Source of the DNA: Rubrobacter sp.
GTDB lineage: Bacteria; Actinomycetota; Rubrobacteria; Rubrobacterales; Rubrobacteraceae
Length of the DNA: 8,203 nt
Reading direction: 5' to 3'
Assembly (NCBI GenBank): GCA_013815575.1
Contig: JACDFX010000053.1
Span: 1 to 8,203 of the forward strand
The stretch's first letter is position 1. Every line of letters starts with the position of its first letter. Both the position numbers and the translations under genes were made by a program. Positions 6,581-8,203 of this stretch are shown one piece after another. The notes beneath the pieces are model-generated. The model saw nothing but the letters and a program-made list of their open reading frames with translations. It searched no databases and had not been told where the DNA came from.

Positions 6581-8017
6581 TTGAGCGATTCGCTGAGGGT
6601 GGTCAACCCAGCGACGGAGGACCTCATAGAGGAGCTCCCCACGACGGGCCGCGAGGAGCTAGACCGCGCCGCCGAGAACGCCAGGCGCGGATTCGAGGAG
6701 TGGCGCGGGTTCGCCGGGCTAGACCGGGCCGAGGTCTTTCACGAGATCTCCGCGAAGCTGCGCGGCCACGCGGACGAGCTTGCCGGGATCATGACCGGCG
6801 AGGGCGGCAAGCCGTTTATAGAGAACCGCGACGAGGTCACGTGGACGGCGGCCTGCTTCGACTACTACGGCGAGATCTCGCGCGACTCCGTGGGCTACCT
6901 CCCAGCCCCCATTGAGCCCCAACAGCTCGCCATGGTCATAAAGGAACCCGTAGGCACCGTCGCCTGCGTCGTCCCCTGGAACTACCCGCTCCTTCTGGCA
7001 GCCTGGAAGATCGCCCCAGCGCTGGCCGCCGGCAACGCCGTCATCCTCAAACCCTCTGAGGAGACCCCACTAGGCACCCGGCGCATGATGGAGCTCATGG
7101 AGGATTTGCCGGAAGGTCTCTTCCAGGCGGTCTACGGTGCCGGGGACGTGGGCGACGCTCTCGTGCGGCATCCCGGCGTGGACATGGTCGCCTTCACGGG
7201 GAGCCAGGAGACGGGCCGCAAGGTCGGCGTGGTGGCGGCACAGCGCCTGATGCGGGCGAACCTGGAGCTCGGGGGCAAGGACCCGTTTATCGTCTGCGAC
7301 GACGTTGACGTGGAGGTTGCGGCCCAGGGTGCCGTCTGGGCCGCCTGCCTGAACGCCGGACAGGTCTGCACCTCCTCCGAACGCTTCTACGTGGACAAGA
7401 AGGTCGCGGCCGATTTTGTGGAGGCGTCAAAGAGCTTCGTAGAGTCGCTGAACATCGGCGACCCTATGGACGAGAACACGGACATCGGGCCCATGATCAA
7501 CGCGAAGGGCCGGGACAAGGTCGAGGACCACGTCGGCCAGGCGCTGGACCGGGGCGCGAAGCTCGTAACCGGCGGTGGGCGGTTTGGGGAGCGAGGCTTC
7601 TTCTACAAACCGACCGTCCTTACCGGCGTGGAGCCATCCATGAGGGTGATGAGCGAGGAGACCTTCGGGCCTGTGGTGCCGGTGGTGGAGGTCGATTCCC
7701 TGGACGAGGCCATCGAGCTTGCGAACTCGGTGCCGTTCGGGCTGGGGGCGAACGTGTACACGCGGGATTTCGAGAAGATGCTGAAGTGCGCCAGGGGCAT
7801 CCGGGCCGGCACCGTCTGGATCAACGACCCACTGACGGACAACGACGCCGCCCCCTTCGGCGGCTACGGCGGCAGCGGCATCGGCAGAGAGCTCGGAAGG
7901 GAGGGCCTCGAAGCCTTCCAGGAGTCAAAGCACGTCCACATCGACCCACGGGTCGAGAAGAAGGATTGGTGGTATCCGTATGGCAAGGACGAAGAGCCGG
8001 AACAGAGGGTGATGTAA
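6581..8017 (+). CDS. NAD(P)-dependent aldehyde dehydrogenase, likely aminoaldehyde (4-aminobutyraldehyde) dehydrogenase
   Basis: This 478-residue ALDH-superfamily enzyme oxidises an aldehyde to the acid in the cytoplasm; standard length is about 480-500. Key features are the oxyanion asparagine N134 in VPWNYP, cofactor-binding LKPSE with K157, FTGSQETG (205-212), the general base E229 in LELGGK, the catalytic C263 in NAGQVCTSSER, and SEETFGPV (358-365). The C-terminus has FGGYGGSG (426-433) and a KDWWYPYG end (461-468) common in bacterial ALDHs. The sequence alone does not name the substrate: gamma-aminobutyraldehyde, betaine aldehyde, 3-aminopropanal and succinate semialdehyde are all possible. 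Position after an amine oxidase and a polyamine importer makes the aminoaldehyde from putrescine or spermidine the best guess. TTG 6581 is chosen from its ribosome site and 8-nt spacing from potC; a GTG at 6599 lies inside the conserved N-terminus. Confidence 0.92.
   Translation: MSDSLRVVNPATEDLIEELPTTGREELDRAAENARRGFEEWRGFAGLDRAEVFHEISAKLRGHADELAGIMTGEGGKPFIENRDEVTWTAACFDYYGEISRDSVGYLPAPIEPQQLAMVIKEPVGTVACVVPWNYPLLLAAWKIAPALAAGNAVILKPSEETPLGTRRMMELMEDLPEGLFQAVYGAGDVGDALVRHPGVDMVAFTGSQETGRKVGVVAAQRLMRANLELGGKDPFIVCDDVDVEVAAQGAVWAACLNAGQVCTSSERFYVDKKVAADFVEASKSFVESLNIGDPMDENTDIGPMINAKGRDKVEDHVGQALDRGAKLVTGGGRFGERGFFYKPTVLTGVEPSMRVMSEETFGPVVPVVEVDSLDEAIELANSVPFGLGANVYTRDFEKMLKCARGIRAGTVWINDPLTDNDAAPFGGYGGSGIGRELGREGLEAFQESKHVHIDPRVEKKDWWYPYGKDEEPEQRVM
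8005..8013 (+). promoter_or_regulatory. Shine-Dalgarno for the MBL-fold gene
   Basis: GAGGGTGAT, an imperfect GAGGTGAT anti-16S match, ends 5 nt before GTG 8019 and lies inside the last codons of the aldehyde dehydrogenase. It supports GTG 8019 as the start and links the gene to the operon. Confidence 0.6.
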
Positions 8018-8018
8018 C

Positions 8019-8203
8019 GTGTCGGAGAGACCAGAGAGAGTAGCGCCGGGCGTCTACCGGGTGGACGCCATAGGCCTGAAGAACGCCATCAACGTCCTGC
8101 TCCTGGAGAACGACGACGGCTGGACGCTCGTGGACACGGGCCTCGCCAGCAGCGTCGGACGAATAAAGGACGCCTTGACGTCGCTCGGGTCGGGGCCGGA
8201 GGA
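8019..8203 (+). CDS. metallo-beta-lactamase-fold hydrolase, 3'-truncated by window edge
   Basis: A frame opens at GTG 8019, one base after the dehydrogenase stop, and runs open to the window end, giving 61 residues. It reads MSERPERVAPGVYRVD, then INVLLLENDDGWTLVDTGL (from about residue 24). The pattern of an N-terminal strand ending in Y-R-V, a hydrophobic N-x-L-L-L strand and the W-x-L-V-D-T-G-L turn is the standard start of MBL-fold proteins of the glyoxalase II type. The zinc-binding HxHxDH motif would come next and is outside the window, so catalytic competence cannot be judged. Candidate roles include a thioesterase, a lactonase or a detoxifying hydrolase; the link to polyamine oxidation rests only on operon position. 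Confidence 0.75.
   Translation, partial: MSERPERVAPGVYRVDAIGLKNAINVLLLENDDGWTLVDTGLASSVGRIKDALTSLGSGPE

Overview
The window is a single-strand, tightly packed block of a high-GC bacterial chromosome. GC-rich third codon positions, GTG and TTG starts and good AGGAGG-type ribosome sites fit a high-GC actinobacterium, possibly a Rubrobacter-like lineage; that placement is inferred from composition and gene style, not proven. Every supported gene reads on the + strand.

Layout: (1) the 3' part of a DAO-type FAD amine/amino-acid oxidase (1-1044, cut by the window's left edge); (2) the only real gap, 1045-1164, which carries a small 25-codon reading frame with its own strong Shine-Dalgarno and a potential mRNA hairpin over that start; (3) a flavin monoamine oxidase (1165-2634); (4) a complete polyamine ABC importer in the order ATPase-binding protein-permease-permease, potA-potD-potB-potC (2637-6572); (5) a TTG-started NAD(P)-dependent aldehyde dehydrogenase (6581-8017); (6) the start of a metallo-beta-lactamase-fold hydrolase (8019 onward, cut by the right edge). 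From 1165 onward, gaps between genes are 8 nt or less and several ribosome sites lie inside the preceding gene, so this is very probably one transcript with coupled translation.

Together the genes describe uptake and oxidation of polyamines. PotD captures putrescine/spermidine outside the membrane, PotB/PotC/PotA import it, a flavin oxidase removes an amino group as aldehyde plus ammonia and peroxide, and the aldehyde dehydrogenase turns the aminoaldehyde into the acid (for putrescine, 4-aminobutyrate). The role of the terminal MBL-fold protein is unknown.

I see no mobile element, CRISPR array, RNA gene or credible terminator. The system is largely a recognisable polyamine-use operon. The points most worth a second look are the leader-ORF/hairpin region before the monoamine oxidase, the mixed PotD/PotF-like ligand pocket, and the pairing of two unrelated flavin oxidase families in one operon.
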